From: Tretioscincus oriximinensis
Lineage: Eukaryota; Chordata; Lepidosauria; Squamata; Gymnophthalmidae
Reading direction: 5' to 3'
Length of the DNA: 64,000 bases
Assembly: GCA_022410635.1 (NCBI GenBank)
Contig: JAJVDF010000363.1
Span: forward strand, 177,988-241,987
The notes under the pieces were generated by a model. It saw only the letters and a list, made by a program, of their open reading frames with translations. It ran no database searches and was not told the origin of the DNA. The position numbers were made by a program, and so were the translations under genes. This document shows positions 22,273 through 33,390 of this stretch, piece after piece (position 1 is the stretch's first letter; each line of letters opens with the position of its first letter).

Positions 22273-23059
22273 CCATTTCGAATGTCTGATTTGTGTCCAT
22301 TTATTCTCTGGCGAAGGGATTGTCCTGTTTGCCCAATGTAGAGTGTAGAGGGGCATTGTTGGCAGAAGATGGAATACACCACATTAGAAGATGAGCATGT
22401 AAAAGTCCCTCTAATGTTGTGGGTGGTGTTATCAGGTCCCGTGATGACATTGCCAGGGTGGATGTGTGCACAGAGTTAGTCTCAAAGTGCTGCTAGCTCC
22501 TTTGCTGGACTTTCTGCTAGACTAACACGGCTATTTCTCTGAAATTGACTGTGATGACTTGGTAGATCTTAACAGGGCAATAGAGGGCTGCATATAAGGA
22601 CTCTTTTCCATTCTCTTTATAATTAACTCTGCCCAACACCATCCTTCCATCACAGGTTCTAATTAGCCAAACTAATGTCAGAGAGGGTTGGGGGCGGGGG
22701 AGTCATTATCTGGCAATCCTGAACTGGCTGTTAATCCATGCTGCTGAGTGAGAGAAAAAGAAAAACGTTTCTTTGAAAATTTCCTTCAGACGAATATTCT
22801 TTGCTTGTACTGTCGCTGTTGCAACAAACCGCATGTTATGCTCATATTTCAGAGGTGCAAATTTGCAGAAATAGCTGCAAAGTGTGTGGTTTACAGATGC
22901 TGCGATGTGTCTTGAGTGTTTAGCTCCTTATTGCAAAATTTCTCCTATCACTGAGATCTGTGAAAAGAATCCTTTGCTGGGGAGTTTGAATAAGCCCAAT
23001 TTCTTTAGCTTTCATACAGAAATTCTTTCTTCTCATACCATGGATGATATTGACAGTAG

Positions 23060-24108
23060 TAAGAACATAAGAACATAAGAAGAGCCATACTGGATCAGGC
23101 CACAGCCCATCAAGTCCAGCATTCTGTGTCACACAGAGGCCCACCAGATGCCCCTGGGCAGTCCGAACAGAGGAAAGCAAAATATGCTCCTGTTCATGAC
23201 TCCCTGCAAATGGCATTTCAGGAGTCCTTCCTGTTTCTCCATCCCGGAGGCAATATCTAGACATCCATCCTAATATCCATTTATACCCCTGGTGTCCATA
23301 AGCCTGTCTGGTCCTGTCTTGAAACTATCCAAGCCATTAGCTACCACTACCTCTTCAGGAAGTAAATTTCATAGGCCGATGACCCTCTGGGTGAAAAAAT
23401 ACTTTCCTTTGTTTGTTCTCACTTTTCTACCCATCAGTTTTAAGGAGTGTCCTCTGGTCCTTGTGTTGTGTGATAGAGAAAACATTTTTCTTTATTCACC
23501 CTGTCCATCTCATGCATGATTTTGTACACTTCAATCAGATCACCTCTCAAACGTCGCCTTTTGAGGCTGAAGAGGCCCAGACGTTGCAGCCTGACTTCAT
23601 AAGGGAGGTGCTCCAGACCGTTGATCATTTTTTTGCCCTTTTCTGCACCTTCTCCAGTTCCAAAATATCCCTCTTGAGATATGGTGACCAGAATTGAACA
23701 CAGTATTCCAAATGTGGCCTCACCACAGATTTATAAAGAGGCAAAACAACATTTGCTGACTTGTTTTCGATTCCTTTCTTAATTATCCCCAACATGGAAT
23801 TTGCCATTTTTGCTGCTGCTGCACATTGGGTTGACATTTTCATTGAATTGTCCACCAACACCCCAAGATCCTTTTTTTGCTTGGTAACAGAAAGCTTAGT
23901 TCCCATCAGGTGGTAGGAGTAGTTGGGGTTCTTTGCCCCAGTATGCATGACCTTGCACTTGCTTAAGTTGAAGTGCATTTGCCACTTTGATGCCCACTCA
24001 CCCAATTTCAATAGATCACTCTGGAGTGTCTTACAATCATTTTCAGTTTTCACTACCCTGAACAGTAATTGACAGTGTATCCTTAAGTTCCCCAACACAG
24101 CCCAAAAG
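23060..24108 (-). mobile_element. CR1 LINE, 3' kilobase with RT C-terminal domain
   Basis: This is the best preserved long CR1 in the window. The minus-strand frame includes LLKLGEWASKWQMHFNLSKC, KKDLGVLVDNSMKMSTQCAA, VVRPHLEYCVQFWSPYLKRD and ILELEKVQKRA. After a break at about 23630 it continues with LGLFSLKRRRLRGDLIEVYK and WNLLPEEVVVA-like sequence. It ends in GACACAGAATGCTGGACTTG and the CTTATGTTCTTATGTTC tail (plus-strand gaacataagaacataag at 23063). It lacks the 5' two thirds including the endonuclease. Confidence 0.93.
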
Positions 24109-24179
24109 TGTTTTGCACTTAATGAACATTTGTGTGGGGGTGATTATCTAGAATGCCTTTGGTGCTATATGCTATATAA

Positions 24180-24388
24180 ATGGATACTAGGAAGGATATC
24201 TGGATGTTGCCTCTGGGATGGAGCAACAGGCAGGACTCCTGAAATACCATTTGCAGGGAGTCATGAACAGGCGCATATTTTGCTTTCCTCTGTTCGGACT
24301 GCCCAGGTGCATCTGGTGGGCCTCTGTGTGACACAGAGTGCTGGACTTGATGGGCTGTGGCCTGATCCAATATGGCTCTTCTTAAGTG
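24180..24388 (+). mobile_element. CR1 LINE 3' tail
   Basis: This is the same 3' segment as 18660-18860: CCTCTGGGATGGAGCAACAG, ATTTTGCTTTCCTCTGTTCG, GTGTGACACAGAGTGCTGGA and CAATATGGCTCTTCTTA. It lies tail-to-tail with the minus-strand CR1 ending at 23060. Confidence 0.88.
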
Positions 24389-26287
24389 TAAAGGAAGCTG
24401 GATAATTTTAAAATTCCGAAAGTTTTAAATTTGTACTTGTACTTTAGTATGCAAAACTATTTGCATCTATATGTTTTCTGGAAGTTCATGAGTCACAATA
24501 TATATAATGTTTAATAGTGTGATGTCAAAATAAGAAATAAAGTGTAAAATCCAACAATAAAATTTCCACACAAGATTTAGAGTAAACAATGGGAGGGAAA
24601 TCATCCCTCCCCAACAATACTGTATGTTGTTCCTATTTATAGTACACAGTTCATATCTATTTCCACCCACCCCTCTGTCCAATTGCTCATCTATTAACCA
24701 CTCAGTACATCTTAGGATAAATTGTTTTCTAAGTACATCCATTTGCGTCATCATATGTATTTCATCTAGCATTGGAGACCAAATTCTTGCTCTTGTAATG
24801 TATATTGCACTTCCCTTCAACCCAGATTTTTGGTATTTTATACAATAACTTATAAGTATCTTACACAGTACAAATTGCCATTTTAAAAGTCCTAAGTTGT
24901 CTAAACGCTTCCATTTTTTCCCAATCATTGTCTAGGCAGTGGCACAATAAATAGCAAGGTATAAGAATAAACGAAATGCAAGACAAATCCAGGCTGAAAA
25001 TTTGTCATACTAAAGGGAGTTAGAATGTGGGATGCCACAGTATTCCTTCATTCTACATCTTTTTGTCCCTTTACGCTAGGAGCCTTAGATTCCTTCTCAT
25101 AATCACATTTGAGCTGCATTGTTCAACAGAGACTTCCAACTTTCACCTTGCTTTTGACTTCTGAAAGACAAATGCACCTTTCTTTTGCTTCTGAGAAAAG
25201 CAGAATAAATAAGCATTGCTGGAAGTGTATCAGTTCAGTAATCCTCTAGCTGTTTAGAGTAAGTCCTTTCCTACTTAATGTCTCTGAAGTCTTAAGAAAA
25301 TCTAAAGGCAAGTAAGCCCTTCTGTTACACCACTTTATAGGCTCTCACTAAGGGATAATGAGTTTAAATGACCTAGGAAGTAGAATTTTCCATAAAACAA
25401 GAAACAGATAAGAGGAGGAAATGGGACCCGCTGAGACGGTATTTGGAGAAGTCAATGAACTTGAAGAGCAAAGAGTTAAAGGGTAAATTAAAACTTGCCT
25501 TACAATTATAATTAAGCTATTGTGCATATTGATGGATACACATGGGTGCTTGGGAAAGGAGGTAAGAATAGATAAACTGTAAAAATTGTATATAAATAAT
25601 AGGATTTATATTTTTTTAAATTAATGAATATTGATTTATTTACATTTTGTTAAAAAAAAAAAGATAGACTTTTATCATCAGTTTGGAAGATGTGGTAACG
25701 TTTATCAATAATTCCACTAAGTAACATTCCTCAGACTCATGCAAGGACTATTTAAAAGAACAATATGGATATATTCTAGCAAGATTCTAAATAAAATAGA
25801 AATGTTCATCTTCTGACTCCTTCTCGTCCTTTGTACTGTTCTCCCCATTTGTGGTTCAAAGGATAATCTGCAGAAATGAGGCCCATGTGAAAGCCCAGTC
25901 AAAATAATTAGTTAACATCTTAGATACGTAACTGCTTATCTATCCCAGCAAATCTTCCTGACAAAATGTAATACATAAATTGTTCGAAGATCCAGACTAT
26001 GCATAGCATTTCAGTTTCCCTCCCACTGTTTAGACTCTCTTTCTCTCTTTTAGATATGAAAAATTAAATAAGGTGTTGAAATATATAGGCATAGTGGCTT
26101 AACAAGCTTTTGTAAACATGCCATCTCATTTTTCTGTTAGCAGTTTCACAGAGGATGCAGCTTTATACTGAACGATAGAACTGTATTTCTCCAGCTATGC
26201 ACATTATATTTCTCCTCCCAATGAGCCACAATTCAGATTCAGAAATTATATTTTGGCACCTTACATCAAAGCTTGGGATCATCTTAA

Positions 26288-26570
26288 CATGAGCCCATCT
26301 AGTCCAGCATTCTGTGTCACACAGAGGCCCACCAGATGCACCTGGGCAGTATGAACAGAGGAAAGCAAAATATGCTCCTGTTCATGACTCTCCTGCAAAT
26401 GGTATTTAAGAAGTCCTGTCTGTTGCTCCATCCCAGAGGCAGCATCTAGACATCCATCCTAGTACCCATTTATACCCTTGGTGTCCAGACCTGTCTAGTC
26501 CTGTCATGAAACTATCCAAGCTGTTAGCTACTACCACCTCTTCAGGAAGTAAATTCCACAGGCCTATGTC
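26288..26570 (-). mobile_element. CR1 LINE 3' end
   Basis: The plus strand reads CCAGCATTCTGTGTCACACA, GCAAAATATGCTCCTGTTCA and CCACCTCTTCAGGAAGTAAA, the inverse of the CR1 3' segment. The tail itself is missing. Confidence 0.85.
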
Positions 26571-28071
26571 CACTGGCAACTTTAATTTATATCTACTGAG
26601 GGCACATCCACTTGGCAAAACCTTACCTGATTCTTGACACAATATTCAGTTGTCTTCTATGCCCAACCATACCTCTAAATGGATGTTTCACTATGCTTTG
26701 CTTTGCACCTGGAAAAGATCTGCAATAGAAGAGGAATCTTCTACTACAGATCTTTTTTGGCTGCATAGCAAAATCCCTACGTCCAGCATTGTACTGCTCC
26801 CTGCAGCTTACTGTCTGTCACGCTGACACAAGTGGATGAGCAGTGCCAGCCAGTAGGACTGCAATATCACAGCTGGCTGGGCATGCACAGTTTGGATCTC
26901 TGCATCTTTTCATCAGCTTTGCTCCAGCTTCACATGGATCCAAATAGAGGTATGTACCCTCTTTTCCCAGGGAACTCTGTGATCTTGCAGATTTCTCTTG
27001 GTTTCCCCTTCCATGTCTATGAGGCCTGATGGAATTTCAGTCTCCTAAAAATCAGAATGTGCTTCATAAAGATCAATGTAATGTATCCTACCATCCTTGG
27101 ATTCCACAAGGGTTTGCTAACAGTTTCCGTTTCCAATGCTAATTGGGAAGACTGTAACTTAGCCTCTTTTTGTACTTGTTTGCTGGATTGAGCAACTCCC
27201 TAATTTGCTTTGCCTACATAGAATTAGTATTATCCCAATCCAGAACTATTCCAAGGGATCCCTAACCCAGATTAGCTGTAGACTTGTTTAAAAAGATTTA
27301 CAACCATCTCAAGTCAACTTGTCCGAGTCCAGATTTTGCTGCTTCCTCACTCAGTACAAGGAAAATGTTGCACCATCATTCTCAAAGACCCTAGTGCACA
27401 AGCAATGGAGTCTGGGTCAATGCAGAATTGGGAGGCCCCTTGGGTTGGGAATTGGTTGCATGGATTGTAACAGTTTGGGTGGATCTGCATAGCTGCCCAA
27501 ATTTATCTCAGTATAGATTGAACAAGCACTTTTGCAATTTCATACAGTACCTCACTCCTTAGTTCAGAATAGGAGGGACTGGAATACTTACCAACTTAAG
27601 TTGAGAGGTGAAATCCAGTGCTGAAATCCAGATCAGATTCAGTGCTGATAGATCCTGTGAGAATACAGTGATTTAGCAGTATTCTTGGCAGCTAAATTTG
27701 AACAGGGATACATGACATAGATGTCATCCAAAACATTGGGTAAAGTACCCTTAGGATGTTTTTACACTTGTGTTTCAGTTTGCATTAGGCAAATAGGCAG
27801 GTATATTTGCATGTCAGAGTGCTTACAACAATATCCAGCAGCCTGCCCTATATCTAAACTGTGCTAACAGTATACTTGTGGGGGAGCTGTAACAAGCAGT
27901 CCATATGTAATGTTAGGCAACTGATATGCTGTAGGCTAATGTATGAAAGCACCATTCAGGTTTTTGGTCCAAACAAAGCCAAACAGCTCCCTTCCTCAGA
28001 GCAACTGAAGGAGAAAAAATACTGCTTACTTCTAGTAAGAAGGAAGAAGATTCATTTTTTTATCTAACCTG

Positions 28072-28146
28072 TATAATAGTTCCTGTCAATCTTGTACTGT
28101 CCAATCCAATGGCAGCCATTTTATGATTGACAAGAACTATCATACT
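28072..28146. repeat. Short inverted repeat
   Basis: The arms are ATAGTTCCTGTCAATC (about 28076-28091) and GATTGACAAGAACTAT (28125-28140) with a spacer of about 33 nt. It could be a tiny MITE or a hairpin-forming RNA; no flanking duplication was established. Confidence 0.45.
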
Positions 28147-29171
28147 TTTTCAAATATTCCATGTGTGTCCACGGATTCTTAAATCCTTGAAAATGGGATT
28201 TAGTTGAGAAAAGCAAAATAAAAGTGGATTAAGATTAGCTGAAGATTTTTTAAAAGTAAAGGTCCAATTAAAACCAAAGTACCATATATTGACAACCCAC
28301 TTACTTGATGAATATCCACATATTGCCTAGTAATTGCTCTCCAGCATTTCAGAGTTTGACTATGGAAATTTCTACATGATTATTGTTCAATATCATCCCT
28401 TCAGATGTCCCTAAACTCCATATTCAGCTTCTAATTGCTTCTAGGGCTGACATAGAATACAGAGAATTGAATGCTGGGAACTATAGAATGAATGGAGAAG
28501 GGCCACTGAGCACTCTAGTCTTACTATCCATCACTGATTTATTCTTTCTATTACGCTTGTTTCTAGAACCTTTTATACTTTTATTGGGAAAGTCCCTGAT
28601 GTGGGGCTATTCTATGTTAATAGCCTTGAACCTTTCAATGGGGGAAGAGAGACATTATACAAACTAGCTTCATTCAGGACCTTTCATTAAACAAGGAGAA
28701 CCACTGAAATGCTTTAATAAATAAGTAATATAGAAACAGCACAGCACATTTCAAATCTTTCTAGGCTGATTTGCTTTGTCCAAAATATTTTTATTGATTA
28801 ACAAATTCCATTTCCTATCCTCCATTTAGAAATGGCCCAGATGTATTCCATGGCACACCAAGGACCAGACCGAGGCTACTGATATGTCTTAGTTCATAGT
28901 TTGGATCTGTCTTAGTTCAAACTTTAAAAGGCCTATGAGTCTTATTTGGGTTCTACAGAAGTCCTATTTCTCTTTGTACTATGCAGCTAAATATTGCACA
29001 ACAATTCAGAAAAACTAAAGGACTATTAAATAGGAAATTTATGTATACTGGCATCTGCGTAAAATGTGTGGTTCACATACACTGAGATTCATATGCTGCC
29101 CCATCTACTTTCCCTGAGCCACGCTGGGTACAGGATGAACTACACTCTCTGTAGTTCATCCTGTGGCTTGA

Positions 29172-29486
29172 GCAGGCACGGATAGCTCAGTCGCTTAGGA
29201 ATTCGTCTCTCGCCTGGGAGATGCAGTTTTGAAGCCCTGTGTGGGACGTGGGGAGGGGTGAGCACCTTCCACTAGCCTGTAGCTCTAGCCAACCCAGGTA
29301 TTTGAAAGCAAGAATTGCAAGAAATTGCAACTGACTGCAAGTAGATACATGGGAACCACCATAGCCTGGTGGGGAAGATAGAATGTCAGCCTTCGGGCAA
29401 AATATATCCTTGTAAGCCACTTTGAGTCCCTTTCAAAGGTGAGAAAAGCGGGATATAAGAACCAAGTTCTTCTTCTTCTTCTTGTA
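29172..29486 (+). mobile_element. tRNA-derived SINE, second family (copy 2)
   Basis: The head GGCACGGATAGCTCAGTCGC is A-box-like and GTTTTGAAGCCCTG is B-box-like, as in a tRNA-derived promoter. The body includes GCAACTGACTGCAAGTAGAT, GGGAACCACCATAGCCTGGT and CTTGTAAGCCACTTTGAGTC, ending with CGGGATATAAGAACCAAG and (TTC)n. The structure is nearly complete. It is distinct in body sequence from the Sauria-type copies. Confidence 0.82.
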
Positions 29487-29599
29487 TGTCATGGGTGGTT
29501 ACTCCCTTCCACTCCTTTCCCTTTTCTTTTCCTTCCCTACACACTCCTGTATGGAATAATGATGGAGAAAAGAGAAGATTTAGCAGACTACTTTTGTAC

Positions 29600-29798
29600 T
29601 AGGCTGACCAGATGACCCCTTTTGGGAGGGTTGAATACCTGGTTTGGGGGTGCCTCCCAGTTTTTTCTGAGGAAATTGTTTTCAAAAAAAGATTTTTTTT
29701 CAAAATTATTATTTTTTGTTTTTTTTTCTCAGAGAAAAACCGGAGGCACCCCCAAAACAGGTTTTCACCCCCCCCTAAGGGGTCATCTGGTCAGCCTA
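29600..29798. mobile_element. Palindromic hAT-type MITE, TAGGCTGACCAG family (copy 3)
   Basis: The termini are TAGGCTGACCAGATGACCCC and the inverse ending CATCTGGTCAGCCTA. Flanking 8-mers are TTTTGTAC (29592-29599) and CTTTGTAC (29799-29806). The arm core GGGGTGCCTCCCAGTTTTTTC is shared with copies at 12006 and 19512. Confidence 0.87.
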
Positions 29799-29939
29799 CT
29801 TTGTACTGCACCCAAAAGGGCTGACTTCCAGGGCTATTACTAATCTGCCACTAAAGTGGCCCAGACAGAAATCATTATTAGCATATGAATACGCATAAGT
29901 ACATGGTTAGCGCTACATAAATAAACATCAATAATAATG

Positions 29940-30194
29940 TTATTATTTATTTATTTATTTATTTGTACTTGTATCTTGTCCTATACCCAAAGGTCTCAGG
30001 GCGGCCAACCATAGGGCGGCGCACATAGCTTATGTTGCTTTCTCCACAACAGACACCCTGTGGAGTAGATGGGGCTGAGAGAGTTCAAAGAACTGTGACT
30101 GGCCCAAGGTCACCCAGGTGGCTTTTGTGGAGAAGTGGGGAATCGAAACGGGAGACTACCAACACTCAACCACTACACCAAACTGGCTCATCTC
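29940..30194 (-). mobile_element. Sauria-type SINE (copy D)
   Basis: On the minus strand a tRNA-like head (AGCCAGTTTGGTGTAGTGGT) leads to GATTCCCCACTTCTCC, CCACCTGGGTGACCTTGGGC, CACAGTTCTTTGAACTCTCT and a CCACAGGGTGTCTGTTGTGG body. A GCCGCCCTGAGACCTTTGGG tail and (AAAT)n follow. It is the most complete Sauria-type copy in the window. Confidence 0.88.
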
Positions 30195-31644
30195 ATGCAA
30201 GAGAACTTTTAAATCTCATAGCTTTATTCCATAGCTGTGAAAGGATAGAAACGGTTGATATCCATACTTCACAAAAGCTAGCTTCCAATATATTATCCTA
30301 TATAGAATATCATCTGTTTCCTACTTTTTATGAAATATTGAAATACCTTGGATTATTTTAGTAGAACTCTCTATATGTAGATGATGGGAGGAAGGCCAAA
30401 AGGCTATTTTCTATGCTTTTTTATAAGAATTTTTATCTGAAATGTATAAGCCGTTCTCCCAATTCTGCTTTTTGTTGATCCTGTTTAGATAGAGGGTCCT
30501 ACTTTCCAAGATATAAATGAAAATCAGATGCTCTGCTCAATTCTGCATGGATTTTTGACTTTAGCAATAACAACCATATCACAGTAGGTTACTATATCAA
30601 AGTACAGACTCACTGGTTGCACTTTGAGGGAGTTTCAGGTCACACGCCCCAACAGATCTGGCTTCTGTCCAGCTGGCCCTAAGTTGCAACACAGGGAACG
30701 TGGAGGAAAGTATCTGTTACAGTTTACAGTATACAGCTAAGAAGATGCTCATTTTCAGTTTGAAATCCAAAGAAATGCTTCTTCCAGCATAGGCTTATTA
30801 TTTTCTCAAGTGAAATATCCTTAATACAAGATTATACCTTTGCATCCATTTGTTGTACCATACTTGATGGTAGTTACACATGATTAACCAATCAGTTCAA
30901 ATGTGAAATTCACACAATGGAATTATGCTCCATGTTTGTAATATAAGATGTTTCTAGGAAGACATAATTACAAACCACATGCCCCCTATGTACCCACACT
31001 GCTTAACAATTTGAATGCATGAGAGTATTTCACCAGAGGTTCTTGGGCTGTGTGCTTAAGCCTAAAAAGTGACTTGGCAAATTATATTCCTTGTCAAACA
31101 ATCAGAGTGGTAAGGCCTTGTTTAAAGACTCATTTGTATTGATGAAATGGAAGTGCATAATTGCTTATCTGCAAAGATTAATGTGTGAGCTAAGTGAATC
31201 AAGATCTCTGGCAACCCCAGGGAAAAGAGTTCGGTGGTTTCAGTGTATGATAGAAGTTGTGTAATGAACTACCAGTTTAAATCTATTTATTTATTTATAC
31301 ATCTTGAATCATGCCACAGTTCTTGCTTAGAGCCATTTTGAGATGATTCTTGTATTTAGGATGACATGTTCTAAAGTCAAAATTTATTTATTTATTTACA
31401 TGTATACCCTGCTTGTAGGCTTCCATGTGCAACTGTGGGCTGCTGGATTAGATGGGCCAGATAACCAATTCAGCTGGGTAGCTTGCAGAAATACACAGAG
31501 GTGCTTTTTTTGATCATCAGAACCTGAAAGCTTATATCTTTATAGTAACTCAACAAAATCCCTAATCTTTCTAAGAGGCAATTAAATCAGCTCTTTTCAT
31601 CCAAAAAAAGTAGAGACTTTAATCTTAACAGATATCCCTCTGGG

Positions 31645-31739
<95 letters not shown>

Positions 31740-31740
31740 N

Positions 31741-31836
<96 letters not shown>
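31645..31836. repeat. (AAT)n microsatellite, about 190 bp
   Basis: An almost perfect trinucleotide run with one n. It abuts the 5' side of the Dong/R4-type fragment. Poly-Leu/Ile or poly-Asn frames across it are artefacts. Confidence 0.97.
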
Positions 31837-31837
<1 letters not shown>

Positions 31838-32360
31838 CATCTTCCAGTAGTAAAGAACTGGTGGGATCACAAACCAGAGAAGGTTACAGAAAACGAACAT
31901 GCAAAAATACTCTGGGACTTCCGGATCCAGACTGACAAGGTTTTGGAACACAATACTCCTGACATCACAATTGTGGAAAAGAACAAAGTGTGGATCGTTG
32001 ATGTTGCCATACCTGGGGACAGTAGAATTGTAGAAAAACAGCACGAAAAACTCAGCCGATATCAAGACCTGAAAATTGAACTACAGCGACTCTGGCACAA
32101 ACCAGTGAAAGTGATTCCAGTGGTAATCGGCACACTGGGGGCTGTACCCAAAGACCTGGCCCAACACTTGAAGACAATTGGCATTGACAAAATCACCATC
32201 TGTCAATTGCAAAAAGCCACTTTGCTCGGATCTGCGCGCATCATACGAAAATACATCACACAGTCCTAGACGCTTGGGAAGTGTTCGACTTNGTGATATT
32301 GAGATACGAAATCCAGCATATCTATCTCGTTTGCTGTGGTGTACTGTTGCTTTTATGTCA
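31837..32360 (+). mobile_element. Dong/R4-type LINE, 3' end with restriction-like endonuclease
   Basis: The open frame reads VKNWWDHKPEKVTENEHAKI, then TPDITIVEKNKVWIVDVAIP, and ends VKVIPVVIGTLGAVPKDLAQ and KATLLGSARIIRKYI. PD...VDVA fits the PD-(D/E)XK restriction-like endonuclease region found C-terminal to the RT in R4/Dong-group LINEs. The fragment is precisely flanked by (AAT)n on both sides, in keeping with the TAA-repeat target preference described for Dong. The RT domain is missing (5' truncation). Confidence 0.82.
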
Positions 32361-32366
32361 ATAATA

Positions 32367-32427
<61 letters not shown>
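32361..32427. repeat. (AAT)n microsatellite, 3' flank of Dong/R4 fragment
   Basis: A run of AAT/ATA units following the Dong-type 3' end. Confidence 0.95.
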
Positions 32428-33141
32428 GGGAATGGGATCCCTAATGAATTAAAAGCTTTCCTAGCAACAGTGAAATGGAGCACTAGAGGAGGAGCATTTA
32501 CTATTAAAACCGGCCATGGGTAAAAAGAGGAGGGGGGGCAGGCAGGAAATTTGGGAAGAAAGGGCAAACCTTTTCCTTTTCCTTTTTTAAAGACAGCATT
32601 TCCTGGTGGGAGCTGTTGAACAGACTACAGCAGGCCATTTAACTTGAAATGACAGGTTTTGCTCTTTATCTTAAAATAAAGCCTTCTTGGAGAGGGATGG
32701 TAAAAGCGGAGGGAGACAATGACAAAGAGAGAAAAGTTCCAGCCCAAAGTCTCCAGGGATTTGTATGCATGACGTTTCCCTCCCCATTTTGCTACAAATC
32801 CAGGGAGAAGAAAGAGGCATCTGGATTGCCAACTACAGTCATGTAGGTGCTTTATTCTGGGAGAATGCGAAATAGTGGAACAAGAGGCAGCTGTGTGGAT
32901 GTACCATATGTATGCTGTCCAGGATGCGGGTCATAGAGGAGTTGCTCATAAAACTGACAAAGGACGCTGTAAGAGGATGCCCAACGTCTAAATGAAATTT
33001 CAAATGTTATACGACATAGTTGTTGTCACCAGACCCAATTGCTGTCACAGTAAAGCAGAAAAATGCTCATAAAAAGCAACAAGCTTGGAGAGATGCATGT
33101 GCTGTAGGTATTTATTTTATAGGGATAAGGTAGCGCGCATG

Positions 33142-33390
33142 CACACACACACACATGGGTTCCCACATGAAATCTGGGATTTCTTTGGAGCTTTAATGCC
33201 TAAATAAGAGAGAACATTTCACCAGGTGCAGTTTCTAATGGCTGCTGTACCTAAGTGGGGTATCACATTTTCATACCCACTAGAGGTCCAAATCTCTCTA
33301 TCTTGGATTTCGTGTGGGAACCCTCACTCTCTCTCACACATGCACACACACGGACATGCATGCGCGCGCGCGCACACACACACACAAAGC
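33142..33390. repeat. Two CA/CG dinucleotide tracts
   Basis: (CA)n at about 33142-33155, and CACA/GCGCGCGC/CACACA at 33335-33388. The second is an alternating purine-pyrimidine run with Z-DNA potential. Confidence 0.8.

Larger units (their letters stand above)
21764..22545 (-). mobile_element. Penelope-like element with GIY-YIG endonuclease
   Basis: On the minus strand the coding part reads VVYSIFCQQCPSTLYIGQTG, then QSLRQRINGHKSDIRN. This is the Cys-pair plus GIY-YIG-type endonuclease motif typical of Penelope-like retroelements. A 230-n gap (22043-22272) removes the middle. Both ends carry the same tail in opposite orientation: GCAAAGGAGCTAGCAGCACT at the left, AGTGCTGCTAGCTCCTTTGC at the right. 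The whole is bracketed by 15-bp repeats (21749-21763, 22546-22560) with one mismatch. The element is 5'-truncated and dead, lacking the reverse transcriptase. Confidence 0.88.

Noticed and set aside
21857..22382. Frames of 92-147 codons spanning the n run
   Set aside because: They consist mostly of undetermined bases; only the GIY-YIG part right of the gap is informative.
29172..29250. tRNA gene
   Set aside because: The A- and B-box-like sequences belong to a SINE with body and (TTC)n tail, and the cloverleaf is not intact.
31625..32065. 146-codon minus-strand frame with poly-Leu
   Set aside because: It comes from (AAT)n read in reverse.
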